64,000 nucleotides of DNA from Phenylobacterium deserti (GTDB lineage: Bacteria > Pseudomonadota > Alphaproteobacteria > Caulobacterales > Caulobacteraceae), in the NCBI RefSeq assembly GCF_003254705.1, contig NZ_QFYR01000001.1, forward strand, positions 620,001 to 684,000. The letters run 5' to 3'. The translations under genes were made by a program, and so were the position numbers. Shown in pieces: positions 25,680 to 33,876 of the stretch (position 1 is its first letter; each line of letters begins with the position of its first letter). The notes below the pieces were generated by a model that did no database searches, was not told where the DNA came from, and saw nothing but the letters and a program-made list of their open reading frames with translations.

Positions 25680-27152
25680 ATGGCCAAAACGGTCCTGGTC
25701 GTCGACGACGATCCGACGCAACGGCGACTGATCCAGGCGGTCCTGGAGCGCGAGGGTTTCGCGGTCGCGCACGCCGAAAGCGGCGACGAGGCGATCAAGC
25801 GACTGGCGGCTGGCGGCGCGGCCGACGTCGTCCTGCTCGACCTCGTCATGCCGGGCAGCTCGGGCCAGGAAACCCTGGTGGAGATGCGGGCCCGCGGCTT
25901 CAACCAGCCGGTGATCGTGGTCACCGCCACCGGCGGAATCGACACCGTCGTCCAGGCCATGCAGGCCGGCGCGGTCGACTTCTTCGTCAAGCCCGCCGCG
26001 CCCGAGCGGATCATCGTGTCCATCCGCAACGCCCTATCGCTGGGCGCGCTGAAGGGCGAAGTCGATCGGCTGAAGAAGCACGCCTCCGGCCGCACCACCT
26101 TCGACGACCTGATCGGCGCCTCGCCCGCCATGATGATGGTCAAGCGCATGGGCGAGCGGGCGGCCAAGTCCTCCATCCCGATCCTGATCACCGGCGAAAG
26201 TGGCGTCGGCAAGGAAGTCATCGCCAGAGCCGTGCACGGCTCGTCCGAGCGCGCCGGCAAGCCCTTTGTCGCCGTGAACTGCGGCGCCATTCCCGAGAAC
26301 CTCGTGGAGTCGATCCTGTTCGGCCACGAGAAGGGCAGCTTCACCGGCGCCCACGACAAGCACCTGGGCAAGTTCCAGGAGGCCAACGGTGGCACCCTGT
26401 TCCTGGACGAGGTCGGCGAGCTGCCCCTCGACATCCAGGTCAAGCTGCTGCGCGCCCTGCAGGAAAGCGAGATCGACCCGATCGGCGCCAAGCGCTCCAT
26501 CAAGGTCGATGTGCGCATCGTCTCGGCCACCAACCGCGACCTCTCCCAGGCCGTAAAGGAAGGCCGCTTCCGCGAAGACCTGTTCTATCGCCTGAACGTC
26601 TTCCCGATCGAGGCGCCGTCCCTGCGCGAGCGCAAGGAGGACGTGCCGGCGCTGGTCGATCACTTCGTCCGCCGCTTCAACGTCGAAGAGGGCAAGACCG
26701 TGGTGGGCGCCGCGCCTGAGACCATGGCCTTCCTCACCGCCTTCGATTGGCCCGGCAACGTTCGCCAGCTGGAGAACGCGGTCTATCGCGCCATCGTCCT
26801 GGCCGACGCGCCCTATCTGCAACCGCACGACTTCCCAGCCATCTCCGGGGTCGCCGCACCGCCGCCCGAGGCCCTTGCGCCGTCCGCCGCTCCTGCACCC
26901 CTGCCGACGCCGGAACAGCTCATGGCCTCAATGACGGCCGAAGGCCCGGTGAAGATCCTCGACGACCGCGGCCACCTGCGGACGCTGGAAGAGATCGAAC
27001 GGGACCTGATCCAGCTCGCCATCGGCATCTACGCCGGTCACATGAGCGAGGTGGCCCGCCGCCTCGGCATCGGCCGCTCGACCCTTTACCGCAAGGTCCG
27101 CGAAAACGGCCTCGAGGACATGGTCAAGGGCGCCGACGAAGCCGCCGCCTAG
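25680..27152 (+). CDS. tacA: Sigma-54-dependent response regulator, TacA-like
   Basis: 490 residues. A receiver domain (1-120) has VVDDDPTQRR acidic residues, phosphoacceptor Asp54 in LLDLVMPG and a Lys in FFVKPAAP. The AAA+ sigma-54 interaction domain follows, with Walker A GESGVGKE, the sigma-54 contact loop GSFTGA (GAFTGA variant), Walker B GGTLFLDEVGEL and the arginine-containing REDLFYRLNVFPI. A C-terminal Fis-type HTH (MSEVARRLGIGRSTLYRKVR) ends it. Length, Asp54 and the adjacent UPF0335 gene match TacA, the Caulobacter stalk and cell-fate regulator fed by the ShkA-ShpA phosphorelay. Other NtrC-family proteins share the architecture, so the ortholog call rests partly on neighbourhood. 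Confidence 0.82.
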   Translation: MAKTVLVVDDDPTQRRLIQAVLEREGFAVAHAESGDEAIKRLAAGGAADVVLLDLVMPGSSGQETLVEMRARGFNQPVIVVTATGGIDTVVQAMQAGAVDFFVKPAAPERIIVSIRNALSLGALKGEVDRLKKHASGRTTFDDLIGASPAMMMVKRMGERAAKSSIPILITGESGVGKEVIARAVHGSSERAGKPFVAVNCGAIPENLVESILFGHEKGSFTGAHDKHLGKFQEANGGTLFLDEVGELPLDIQVKLLRALQESEIDPIGAKRSIKVDVRIVSATNRDLSQAVKEGRFREDLFYRLNVFPIEAPSLRERKEDVPALVDHFVRRFNVEEGKTVVGAAPETMAFLTAFDWPGNVRQLENAVYRAIVLADAPYLQPHDFPAISGVAAPPPEALAPSAAPAPLPTPEQLMASMTAEGPVKILDDRGHLRTLEEIERDLIQLAIGIYAGHMSEVARRLGIGRSTLYRKVRENGLEDMVKGADEAAA

Positions 27153-27463
27153 TCTTCGGTTTTCAATTTGCGCGAGAAGCCCCGACGCCTCTGCATCGGC
27201 GGCTTCTCGCCCTTCGCCTTGATGGCGATCTCCTTGAGCTTGATCACCTGCATCAAGGAAAGCGCCTCGCCGGGCCCGCCCTTTTCAGGGTCGCCAAAGG
27301 CTCGGCCGTAGGTCTTCACCCGGTCTTCCACCGAGCCGAGGAACTCGTCCTCCCAGTCGGAGAGCTTGACGCCCGCGCGCTCGGCCTGCCGCCGCGCGCG
27401 CTTGAGGGCGCTGAGCGCGGCCTTCTTGGCCTGCGCCTTCCGGTCTGTGGGCTTTCGGTTCAA
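27149..27463 (-). CDS. Hypothetical basic protein next to the UPF0335 gene
   Basis: 104 residues, very rich in Lys and Arg (about 30 percent), with an N-terminal helix RKAQAKKAALSALKRARRQA and the segment LSDWEDEFLGSVEDRVKTYG. No signal peptide or known motif; nucleic-acid binding is possible from charge alone. Its ATG overlaps the stop of the UPF0335 gene (ATGA), so the two are probably translated together. Its 3' end overlaps the end of tacA by 4 bases on the opposite strand. Confidence 0.75.
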   Translation of the reverse strand: MNRKPTDRKAQAKKAALSALKRARRQAERAGVKLSDWEDEFLGSVEDRVKTYGRAFGDPEKGGPGEALSLMQVIKLKEIAIKAKGEKPPMQRRRGFSRKLKTED

Positions 27464-27729
27464 ATCTCTCCGATGGCCGACAGGTAGAGGTCGAGGATCG
27501 CCTCTTCCTCCTGACGCTTGGCGCGGTCCTGCTTGCGGATGCGGATCACCTTGCGCAGCACCTTCACGTCGAAGCCGTTGCCCTTCGCTTCGGCGAACAC
27601 TTCCTTGATCTGCTCGGAGATCTCGGCCTTCTCCTGCTCGAGGCGCTCGACGCGCTCGATGATGCTCTTCAGCTGGCCCTGAGCGGTGGAGTTCAGGATA
27701 TCGGTGTGCGCGGAAGCGTCGTCGGCCAT
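27460..27729 (-). CDS. DUF2312 (UPF0335) family protein
   Basis: 89 residues matching the UPF0335 family: a long coiled coil (QLKSIIERVERLEQEKAEIS) and the segment FAEAKGNGFDVKVLRKVIRI, ending in LYLSAIGE. The family is nearly universal in alphaproteobacteria; its function is not established. Located with tacA, as in Caulobacter. First gene of a two-gene unit with the basic protein downstream. Confidence 0.92.
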   Translation of the reverse strand: MADDASAHTDILNSTAQGQLKSIIERVERLEQEKAEISEQIKEVFAEAKGNGFDVKVLRKVIRIRKQDRAKRQEEEAILDLYLSAIGEI

Positions 27730-27872
27730 GGCGAAGTCTCTAGCTGAAGATCAGGGAGGGTGGAAAGCGCGGGAACCTAGCGGCGAGCCCTTCGCCTGTC
27801 ATCCGAACCTTGGACCTTGACTTGCCCCCATGCGTTGAGGCGGATCGCCGCGGAGCCCCACGGGGAAGAGTG

Positions 27873-28463
27873 ATGTCCGAGAACAAGTCCCGCCCGACGC
27901 AAGCCGACGCCGAAGCCGCCGTCCGCACCCTCATCGAGTGGGCCGGCGACGACCCCAACCGCGAAGGCCTGCTGGAGACGCCCAAGCGGGTGGCCAAGGC
28001 CTACCGCGAGCTCTTCGCCGGCTACGACGTCGACCCGCGCGAGTACCTGGCCCGCACCTTCGACGAGGTGGGCGGCTACGACGAACTGGTGGTTCTGAAA
28101 GACATTCCGGTGGTCAGCATGTGCGAGCACCACATGCTGCCGTTCCTGGGCAAGGCGCACGTCGGCTACCTGCCGCGTAACCGCGTGGTCGGCATCTCCA
28201 AGCTCGCCCGCGTGGTCCACGGCTTCGCCCGCCGCATGCAGATCCAGGAAAAGCTCACTGCCCAGGTGGCAGAGGCGATCCAGGACATTCTCCAGCCCAA
28301 GGGCGTCGGCGTGGTCATCGTGTCCGAGCATAGCTGCATGACCATGCGGGGCGTGAACACCCCCGGCACCCGCCTGACCACCAGCCACCTGCTCGGCGAA
28401 GTGCGCGACGATTCCCGCACCCGCCAGGAGTTCTTCGAACTCGTCCGCAGCGGCGACCGATAA
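27873..28463 (+). CDS. folE: GTP cyclohydrolase I
   Basis: 196 residues. Signatures include LLETPKRVAKAYRELF, the zinc-binding SMCEHHMLPFLGKAHVGYLP, GISKLARVV, FARRMQIQEKLT and the second zinc cysteine in EHSCMTMRGV. It converts GTP to dihydroneopterin triphosphate, the first step of tetrahydrofolate synthesis. The ATG at 27873 follows GGGAAGAG and gives the normal length. The frame is open 21 codons upstream without family similarity. Confidence 0.96.
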   Translation: MSENKSRPTQADAEAAVRTLIEWAGDDPNREGLLETPKRVAKAYRELFAGYDVDPREYLARTFDEVGGYDELVVLKDIPVVSMCEHHMLPFLGKAHVGYLPRNRVVGISKLARVVHGFARRMQIQEKLTAQVAEAIQDILQPKGVGVVIVSEHSCMTMRGVNTPGTRLTTSHLLGEVRDDSRTRQEFFELVRSGDR

Positions 28464-28474
28464 GGATTAAGCGC

Positions 28475-28777
28475 ATGGCCTCGCCACTGCGCTACACAGC
28501 TGGCTGGTACGGTGGCGCGGTCGCTGCGACCACCTTGGCGTACTGGGTCGCCCTCTGGATCTTGATGTCCAGCCTCCGCCTCGGCGGCCTCAGCGGGCTG
28601 GGGATCCTGCTTTTCGGCGGCATCGCGACCTACGGCGCTTACGTGGCCCTTCTGGTCCTCACGGTGAGGATCTCGCCAGGCGTTTCCCTGCTGCATCGAG
28701 CGGCAGGCGTCGCGCTCTGCATCGGATTGGTCCCGATCCTGATGCTCGCCACTCTCGTGTTGGCCTGGCCCGATTGA
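28475..28777 (+). CDS. Small membrane protein downstream of folE
   Basis: 100 residues with three hydrophobic segments: AATTLAYWVALWILMSSL, GLGILLFGGIATYGAYVALL and AAGVALCIGLVPILMLATLV. No known family. AAGGA lies 8 bases before the ATG, and the start is 11 bases after folE, so co-transcription is likely. Function unknown. Confidence 0.72.
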   Translation: MASPLRYTAGWYGGAVAATTLAYWVALWILMSSLRLGGLSGLGILLFGGIATYGAYVALLVLTVRISPGVSLLHRAAGVALCIGLVPILMLATLVLAWPD

Positions 28778-28820
28778 GGTTCAGGCAGGCGTCGCGCTGA
28801 AACGCCCTCTGCAATGACCG

Positions 28821-29423
28821 TTAGAGCAGTCCGCGCGCTTCCAGCGCCGGACGCAGCGCGGCGGGGTCTTCAAAGTGATGGGTGTCGAACCCCATCTGGC
28901 GCGCCGTCTCGATGTTGGGCGCGCTGTCGTCCACGAACAGCACTTCCGCGGGATCGAAGCCGAAGCGGTCGATCGCCACCTGGAAGATCGCCGGATCCGG
29001 CTTCACCAGCTTCTCGTCGCCCGAAACCACGATGCCCTTGAGGCGATCGAAGGCAGGGCTGAGGGACTTCATGTGGCCGATCACTTCCGACGACAGGTTC
29101 GTCAGGCCGAACTGCGGCAGGCCCGTCGCGTCGAGGGCCAGGATCGCGGCTTCGGTTTCAGGGATGGCGCCCGAGAACATCTCGGGCCAGCGGCGCTCCC
29201 AGGCGAGGATCTGTTCCTCGTACTGCGGGAAGCGCTCGAGCAGGGGCTTGCGGTTGTCCGCAAAGGTGGCGCCCCGATCGTGCTCGAGGTGCCAGGCCAT
29301 GGTGCAAACCTCGGTCAGGAACCGGTCGCACTCGGCAGGGTCTAAAAAGACCTGAGCGTAGAGCGTGCGCGGATTCCAGCGCACGAGGACGTTGCCGAAG
29401 TCCCAGAGAAGAGCCTTCGGCAT
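28821..29423 (-). CDS. HAD-superfamily hydrolase
   Basis: 200 residues. HAD motifs are present: motif I WDFGNVLVRW (nucleophile Asp), motif II LTNLSSE, the Lys in VKPDPAIF and the acidic pair in VLFVDDSAPN. The closest layout is the HAD-IA YihX/epoxide-hydrolase-like phosphatases, which dephosphorylate small sugar phosphates; the exact substrate is not evident. Cytoplasmic. It lies 15 bases after the rpmJ stop, so rpmJ and this gene may share a transcript. Confidence 0.88.
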   Translation of the reverse strand: MPKALLWDFGNVLVRWNPRTLYAQVFLDPAECDRFLTEVCTMAWHLEHDRGATFADNRKPLLERFPQYEEQILAWERRWPEMFSGAIPETEAAILALDATGLPQFGLTNLSSEVIGHMKSLSPAFDRLKGIVVSGDEKLVKPDPAIFQVAIDRFGFDPAEVLFVDDSAPNIETARQMGFDTHHFEDPAALRPALEARGLL

Positions 29424-29438
29424 CGCCAGAGCGCGTGC

Positions 29439-29564
29439 TTAGCCTTGCTTGGCTTTGAAGCGCGGGTCGGTCTTGTTGATGATGTAAACCCGGCCCTTGC
29501 GGCGCACGAGCTTGCAGTCGCGGTGACGCGTCTTGAGCGACTTGAGCGAGCTTCTGACCTTCAT
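29439..29564 (-). CDS. rpmJ: 50S ribosomal protein L36
   Basis: 41 residues: [20 protein letters not shown], then [21 protein letters not shown]. This is the standard bacterial L36 in its zinc-independent form, since only one of the four zinc-ligand Cys is present. It is a late-assembling protein of the large ribosomal subunit. It is very short, so length-based gene finding can miss it. Confidence 0.96.
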   Translation of the reverse strand: MKVRSSLKSLKTRHRDCKLVRRKGRVYIINKTDPRFKAKQG

Positions 29565-29731
29565 GACCGTATCGTTTTTGGGGCGGTCCGCACGCGGCCC
29601 AGCCGGTTGTTACAAGAGGGCGCGCCTATAAGGGACCTGCCGGACCGAGTCAACGTTGTGCGCCCGCGACGATCGAACTCTTCCGCCTCGCGGGCTTGTG
29701 ATCCGAAGCGAATACGACCCTCATTAGTTTA

Positions 29732-31033
29732 ATGCAGATGCGTCGTAGTCACCTCGTTCTCATGCTTGCCCTGGCCGGTTGCGCCAGCCAGGCCCCGCAC
29801 ACCCCCCAGCCGCAGCCCGCGCCGGCTCCGCCGCCGGCCGCCCAGCCTGCGCCCCCGCCGCCTGTGGCAGGCCCGGTGAGACCGCCTGCGGTCTCGGGCG
29901 ACCAGATCTTCGACGCCTGGGCCGCCGAGTTCTACGGCCGCGCCGTGCAGGCCGGGATTCGCCGCTCCACGCTGGATCGGGAGCTGGCCGGCCTGACCCC
30001 CGATCCGCGCGTCGCCTCGCTGGACACCCGCCAGCCGGAATTCTCCAAGCCGCTGTCGTCCTACGTGCAGGGCGCTGTCACCTCCGGCCGCATCGCCATC
30101 GGCCAGCGCAAGCGCGTGGAGGTCCCGCGCCTGGACGCCATCGAGGCGCAGTACGGCGTGCCCCGCGACGTGCTGCTGGGCATCTGGGCCATGGAGACCG
30201 GCTTTGGCGCGATCATGGGCGACTTCGACGTGATCCGCTCCATGGCGACCCTGGCCGCACAGGGGCGACGCCGGCAGTTCGCCGAGGACCAGCTGATCGC
30301 CGCCCTGAAGATGATCGAGACGGGCGAGGTCACCCGCCGCCAGCTGCGCGGCTCCTGGGCCGGCGCCTTCGGCCAGACCCAGTTCATCCCGACCACATTC
30401 CTGTCCACCGCCGTGGACGGCGATGGTGACGGCAAGCGCGATCCTTGGACCAGCGTCGACGACGCCCTGGCCTCGGCCGCCAACCTCCTGGCCAAGGGCG
30501 GCTGGGTGCGCGGGCAGGACTGGGCCCGCGAAGTGGTGGTCCCGGAAGGCTTCGACTTCAGCCTCACCGAAGGCCCTCGCCAAAGCCCCGCTCAATGGGC
30601 GGCGCTGGGTGTCCGCCGCGCCGACGGCCTGCCATGGTCCGCCGCCGATCAGGATGCGCCGGCTCAGCTGCTCGCGCCCTCCGGCGCCAAGGGGCCGCTG
30701 TTCCTGGCCTTCCCCAACCACTTCACCATCCGCAAGTACAACAACTCGGTGGCCTACGCCCTGGCGGTGGGCCTCCTGGCCGACCGCTTTGGCGGACGGG
30801 GCCCGCTGGTCACCGCCTGGCCCAACGAAGCGCCGCTGTCGCTGGCCGACCGCATGACGGTTCAGCGGGCGCTGGCCGCCCTGGGCTTCGACCCAGGCAA
30901 GCCGGATGGCGTCATCGGGCTGGGCACCCGCACGGCCCTGCGCAACTGGCAAAAGGCGCGCGGCCTGGTCGCCGACGGCTACGTGACGCCCGACGTCATC
31001 CAGCGTCTGAAAAGCGAGGCCGGCGCCGCCTAA
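29732..31033 (+). CDS. Lytic murein transglycosylase, MltB family, lipoprotein
   Basis: 433 residues. A lipoprotein signal ends at LAGC (Cys about 16), a Pro/Ala linker follows, then an MltB-type transglycosylase domain (about 55-345) with the catalytic Glu in GIWAMETGFG, GSWAGAFGQTQFIPTTF and the GDGDGKRDPW loop. A C-terminal peptidoglycan-binding domain (about 365-430; LGFDPGKPDGVIGLGTRTAL) is present. It cleaves the MurNAc-GlcNAc bond to give anhydro ends, from the outer membrane. It converges with the MFS transporter gene with a 4-base overlap. Confidence 0.93.
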   Translation: MQMRRSHLVLMLALAGCASQAPHTPQPQPAPAPPPAAQPAPPPPVAGPVRPPAVSGDQIFDAWAAEFYGRAVQAGIRRSTLDRELAGLTPDPRVASLDTRQPEFSKPLSSYVQGAVTSGRIAIGQRKRVEVPRLDAIEAQYGVPRDVLLGIWAMETGFGAIMGDFDVIRSMATLAAQGRRRQFAEDQLIAALKMIETGEVTRRQLRGSWAGAFGQTQFIPTTFLSTAVDGDGDGKRDPWTSVDDALASAANLLAKGGWVRGQDWAREVVVPEGFDFSLTEGPRQSPAQWAALGVRRADGLPWSAADQDAPAQLLAPSGAKGPLFLAFPNHFTIRKYNNSVAYALAVGLLADRFGGRGPLVTAWPNEAPLSLADRMTVQRALAALGFDPGKPDGVIGLGTRTALRNWQKARGLVADGYVTPDVIQRLKSEAGAA

Positions 31034-32331
31034 AGGCCGCCGGTTTCGTCGCCCTTCTCCAGGCCCGCCATGGCGCTGACCTCCGGCCCGGCGGGCTTGG
31101 GGTCGGCGTTGCGCAGCTGCCGATTGGCGAAGGCGAACACCAGCATGCTCAGCATCAGCACCAGGTTCAGGTAGAACGGCGCGGGCTGCACCTGTCCGTA
31201 AAGCCACACAGAGGCGGGAGCGAGCACCACGTTGATCCCGTTGACCGCCGCGATTGCGCCAGCGACGCGCGCCTGCTCTCCCAGCCCGACAGCCAACGAC
31301 GCGCCGGCGGTGAACCCGGGCCTCGCAAAACCGAAGCCCATGCTGGCGATGGCGAAACCGCAAACCACTGTCCAGTAGCTGGGCGAAAGGGCCACCACCA
31401 GGTTCCCCAACGCCGCAACAACCGCGCCCCAACGCAGCAGTTGGCGCGGGGTCATCTCGAACATGCGGATGATGCCCCATTGCGCGAGCAGGCCCGCCAT
31501 GGCGCCGAACATCATGGCCACGGCGATAAAGCCCTGCGCGCGCATCGGCGAGACGCCCAGCTTGTCGATGATCAGAAAGCCCAGGGTTTGGGTCTGGGCC
31601 GTCTGGCACGTGGCCACGACGAGCCCATAGAGCAGAAAGGGCCGGACGCGCGGATCGCGCCACATGGCCCGCCCCCTGGAGGTCGCGCTCGAACCTGGGG
31701 CCTGCGCCGTGACGGGGCTTTCCGGGAGGTAGCGCAGAACGACCACCAGCATGCCGGCCGCAATCAGGGCGAACACGAACATCGGTCCCGCCAGCCCGAC
31801 GAAAGGCAGAATGAACAGCGGGGCGAGGAACGGACCAAGCACGGTGCCCAGCCCGAACGCGCCCGCCAGGCTCGACATGGCTTGCGTCCGCTGTTCTGGC
31901 GCAGTGCGCTCTGCAATGTAGGCTTGGCTCACTGGGTTGGCGGCCGAACCAAAGCCGCCGAAGATCGCGCGCGCCATCAGGAAGAGGCCGAAGATCACCA
32001 GCGGCGCTGCGAGCTTCCACAACCCGGCGCTCACCACCAAGGCGCAGGCGATCATCGAGACCATGTAGCCGCCCAGCCCGACCACGATCAGCGGCTTGCG
32101 GCCGCGTCGGTCCGAAGCCTTGGCCCACAACGGCGAGGTGATCGCCCACAGCAAGGCCGAGAGCGAGAACACCGCCGCTGCGAGATAGTCGGGAATGCCG
32201 ATCGAGCGGCTGATGGCCGGCAGCACCGACAGAAGGCCCGTGTTGCCGATCGCCATGGCCAGCGAGACGCCGAACAGGATCGCGAAGGAACGCTTTGGCA
32301 GGCCGCCGGCGGCCTCGGGCGGGGTCGACAT
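31030..32331 (-). CDS. Major facilitator superfamily transporter
   Basis: 433 residues with about 12 hydrophobic segments. The MFS loop motif between helices 2 and 3 is present (LWAKASDRRGRKPLIVVGLG), and a Gly-rich helix 5 region (GAFGLGTVLGPFLAPLF) resembles TetA-type drug:H+ antiporters. The central loop contains a Ser/Arg-rich stretch. It is an inner-membrane efflux or uptake carrier whose substrate cannot be told. The ATG at 32331 (MSTPP) is preferred. It is divergent from motA. Confidence 0.88.
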   Translation of the reverse strand: MSTPPEAAGGLPKRSFAILFGVSLAMAIGNTGLLSVLPAISRSIGIPDYLAAAVFSLSALLWAITSPLWAKASDRRGRKPLIVVGLGGYMVSMIACALVVSAGLWKLAAPLVIFGLFLMARAIFGGFGSAANPVSQAYIAERTAPEQRTQAMSSLAGAFGLGTVLGPFLAPLFILPFVGLAGPMFVFALIAAGMLVVVLRYLPESPVTAQAPGSSATSRGRAMWRDPRVRPFLLYGLVVATCQTAQTQTLGFLIIDKLGVSPMRAQGFIAVAMMFGAMAGLLAQWGIIRMFEMTPRQLLRWGAVVAALGNLVVALSPSYWTVVCGFAIASMGFGFARPGFTAGASLAVGLGEQARVAGAIAAVNGINVVLAPASVWLYGQVQPAPFYLNLVLMLSMLVFAFANRQLRNADPKPAGPEVSAMAGLEKGDETGGL

Positions 32332-32439
32332 GAGCCCGCGGTACACGCGCCCGAGAGCCGCCGCAAACCCCCAGGGCGCTCACGGCCCATTAAACATTAA
32401 CAGCGAAGCTCACGCCGACTTCGTGGGGCCCTTCCGTCC

Positions 32440-33309
32440 ATGTTCCAGATTATCGGCATCGTGCTGCTGTTCGCCTTGGTGTTCGGCAGCTACATCATCT
32501 CCGGCGGCAACATGGGCGTGATCCTCCATGCCCTGCCGCACGAAATGATGTGCATCGGCGGCGCGGCGATCGCCCAGTTCCTGATCGGCAACTCCATGCC
32601 GACCATCAAGGGCACCGCGGGCGGCTTCGGCAAAGTCTTCTCCGGCCCGAAGTGGAAGCCCAGCGACTACCGCGACCTGCTCAGCCTGCTGTTCCTGCTG
32701 ACCAAGACCATGAAGTCCAAGGGCGTCATCGCCCTGGAAAGCCACATCGAAAAGCCCAGCGACAGCTCGATCTTTTCCCGCTTCCCGAAGATCACCAAGG
32801 ACCACTTCGCCGTGGACTTCATCTGCGACACCCTGCGGATGATGACCATGAACCTGGAAGATCCCCACCAGGTCGAAGACGCCATGGAAAAGCAGCTCGA
32901 GAAGCACCACCACGAGGCGCTGGCGCCCAGCCATGCCCTGCAGAACATGGCCGACGCCCTGCCCGCCCTGGGCATCGTCGCCGCCGTGCTGGGGGTCATC
33001 AAGACCATGGGCGCCATCACCGAGCCGCCCGCCGTGCTCGGCGAGATGATCGGCTCGGCCCTGGTCGGCACCTTCATGGGCGTGTTCCTGGCCTATGGCC
33101 TGGTCGGCCCCATGGCCACTCGCATGAAGGAAGTCGTCGAGGAGGAAGGCGCCTTCTACAAGATCATTCAGGCGGTGCTGGTCGCCCACCTGCATGGCAA
33201 CGCCGCGCAGATCTCGGTCGAGATCGGCCGCGGCAGCGTTCCGTCCGAGGCCCAGCCCAGCTTCCTGGAGCTGGAAGAAGCCCTCAACGCCATGCCGAAC
33301 GACGCCTAA
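32440..33309 (+). CDS. motA: Flagellar motor stator protein MotA
   Basis: 289 residues with four hydrophobic segments: two at the N-terminus (MFQIIGIVLLFALVFGSYII and ALPHEMMCIGGAAIAQFLIG) and two around ALPALGIVAAVLGVIKTMGA and ALVGTFMGVFLAYGLVGPMA, which contain the conserved prolines. The large cytoplasmic loop has the EDPHQVEDAMEKQLEKHHHE segment. MotA is part of the proton-driven stator with MotB. No motB is adjacent; Caulobacter also keeps the two genes apart. The upstream region has TTAA half-sites but not with CtrA spacing. Confidence 0.94.
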   Translation: MFQIIGIVLLFALVFGSYIISGGNMGVILHALPHEMMCIGGAAIAQFLIGNSMPTIKGTAGGFGKVFSGPKWKPSDYRDLLSLLFLLTKTMKSKGVIALESHIEKPSDSSIFSRFPKITKDHFAVDFICDTLRMMTMNLEDPHQVEDAMEKQLEKHHHEALAPSHALQNMADALPALGIVAAVLGVIKTMGAITEPPAVLGEMIGSALVGTFMGVFLAYGLVGPMATRMKEVVEEEGAFYKIIQAVLVAHLHGNAAQISVEIGRGSVPSEAQPSFLELEEALNAMPNDA

Positions 33310-33466
33310 GAGGCGGCGTTACCGCTATCACGAACCCGTGAATTCGGCGCTTGCCGCGCCACCGGTCCCGGTCCACAGTCGAGCTGCGCCCGGGGGGCGA
33401 CATGCCGGAAACCCGCAAAGGGAGCCGGTCCCCTAGACGGCGCGGAAACTTAGGGAGACCAGGGAT

Positions 33467-33805
33467 ATGAAGACCGAAATGCTCCGCAAGGTTCTTGTCG
33501 CCGGCGCCGCCGTCGCCGCCCTCTCCGTCGCCGCCTGCAACAAGCCGGCCGAGACCACCGACGCCGCGGCTCCGACCGCCACCGACGCCGCCGCCACCGC
33601 GCCGGCTGATCCGACCGCCGCCGCCGCTGCGGACGCGGGCGCCGCCGCCACGGCTCCGGCCGACGCCACCGCCGCTCCGGCGACCGATCCCGCCGCTGCG
33701 GGCGCGACCACCGGAACCGCCGCCGCCGGCTCGGCCATGACCACTGCTCCTGCCAACTCGACGACCACGCCGGGCGCCGCCGCTCCGGCGGGCGCCGCCC
33801 ACTAA
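33467..33805 (+). CDS. Small Ala/Thr/Pro-rich lipoprotein
   Basis: 112 residues. A lipoprotein signal ends in VAAC (Cys about 24). The mature part is almost entirely Ala, Thr, Pro and Asp with recurring APAD/ATDA units and no structured domain. AGGGAT directly precedes the ATG. Probably an envelope lipoprotein of unknown role. A strong terminator follows, so it appears to be a single-gene unit. Confidence 0.75.
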   Translation: MKTEMLRKVLVAGAAVAALSVAACNKPAETTDAAAPTATDAAATAPADPTAAAAADAGAAATAPADATAAPATDPAAAGATTGTAAAGSAMTTAPANSTTTPGAAAPAGAAH

Positions 33806-33829
33806 GCTTTCCAGCCCTCCTGGGCTAAG

Positions 33830-33862
33830 AAAGGGCCGCTCTTCGGGGCGGCCCTTTTGTTT
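33830..33862 (+). terminator. Intrinsic terminator after the small lipoprotein gene
   Basis: A 10-bp stem (AAAGGGCCGC / GCGGCCCTTT) with an 8-base loop is followed by TTGTTT. It lies 24 bases after the lipoprotein stop. Confidence 0.88.
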
Positions 33863-33876
33863 GCGCGTCACGGACC

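Noticed and set aside
29729..32383. Open frame of 884 codons on the minus strand across the transglycosylase and MFS genes
   Set aside because: It is a codon-position shadow of high-GC genes; it lacks any domain, and the overlapping frames encode clear MltB and MFS proteins.
32390..32401. TTAA repeats upstream of motA as a CtrA box
   Set aside because: The two words are only 3 bases apart; no N7 spacing.
33467..33805. Ala/Thr/Pro-rich frame as non-coding low-complexity DNA
   Set aside because: A lipobox, a ribosome-binding site directly before the ATG and a terminator after the stop support a real lipoprotein gene.
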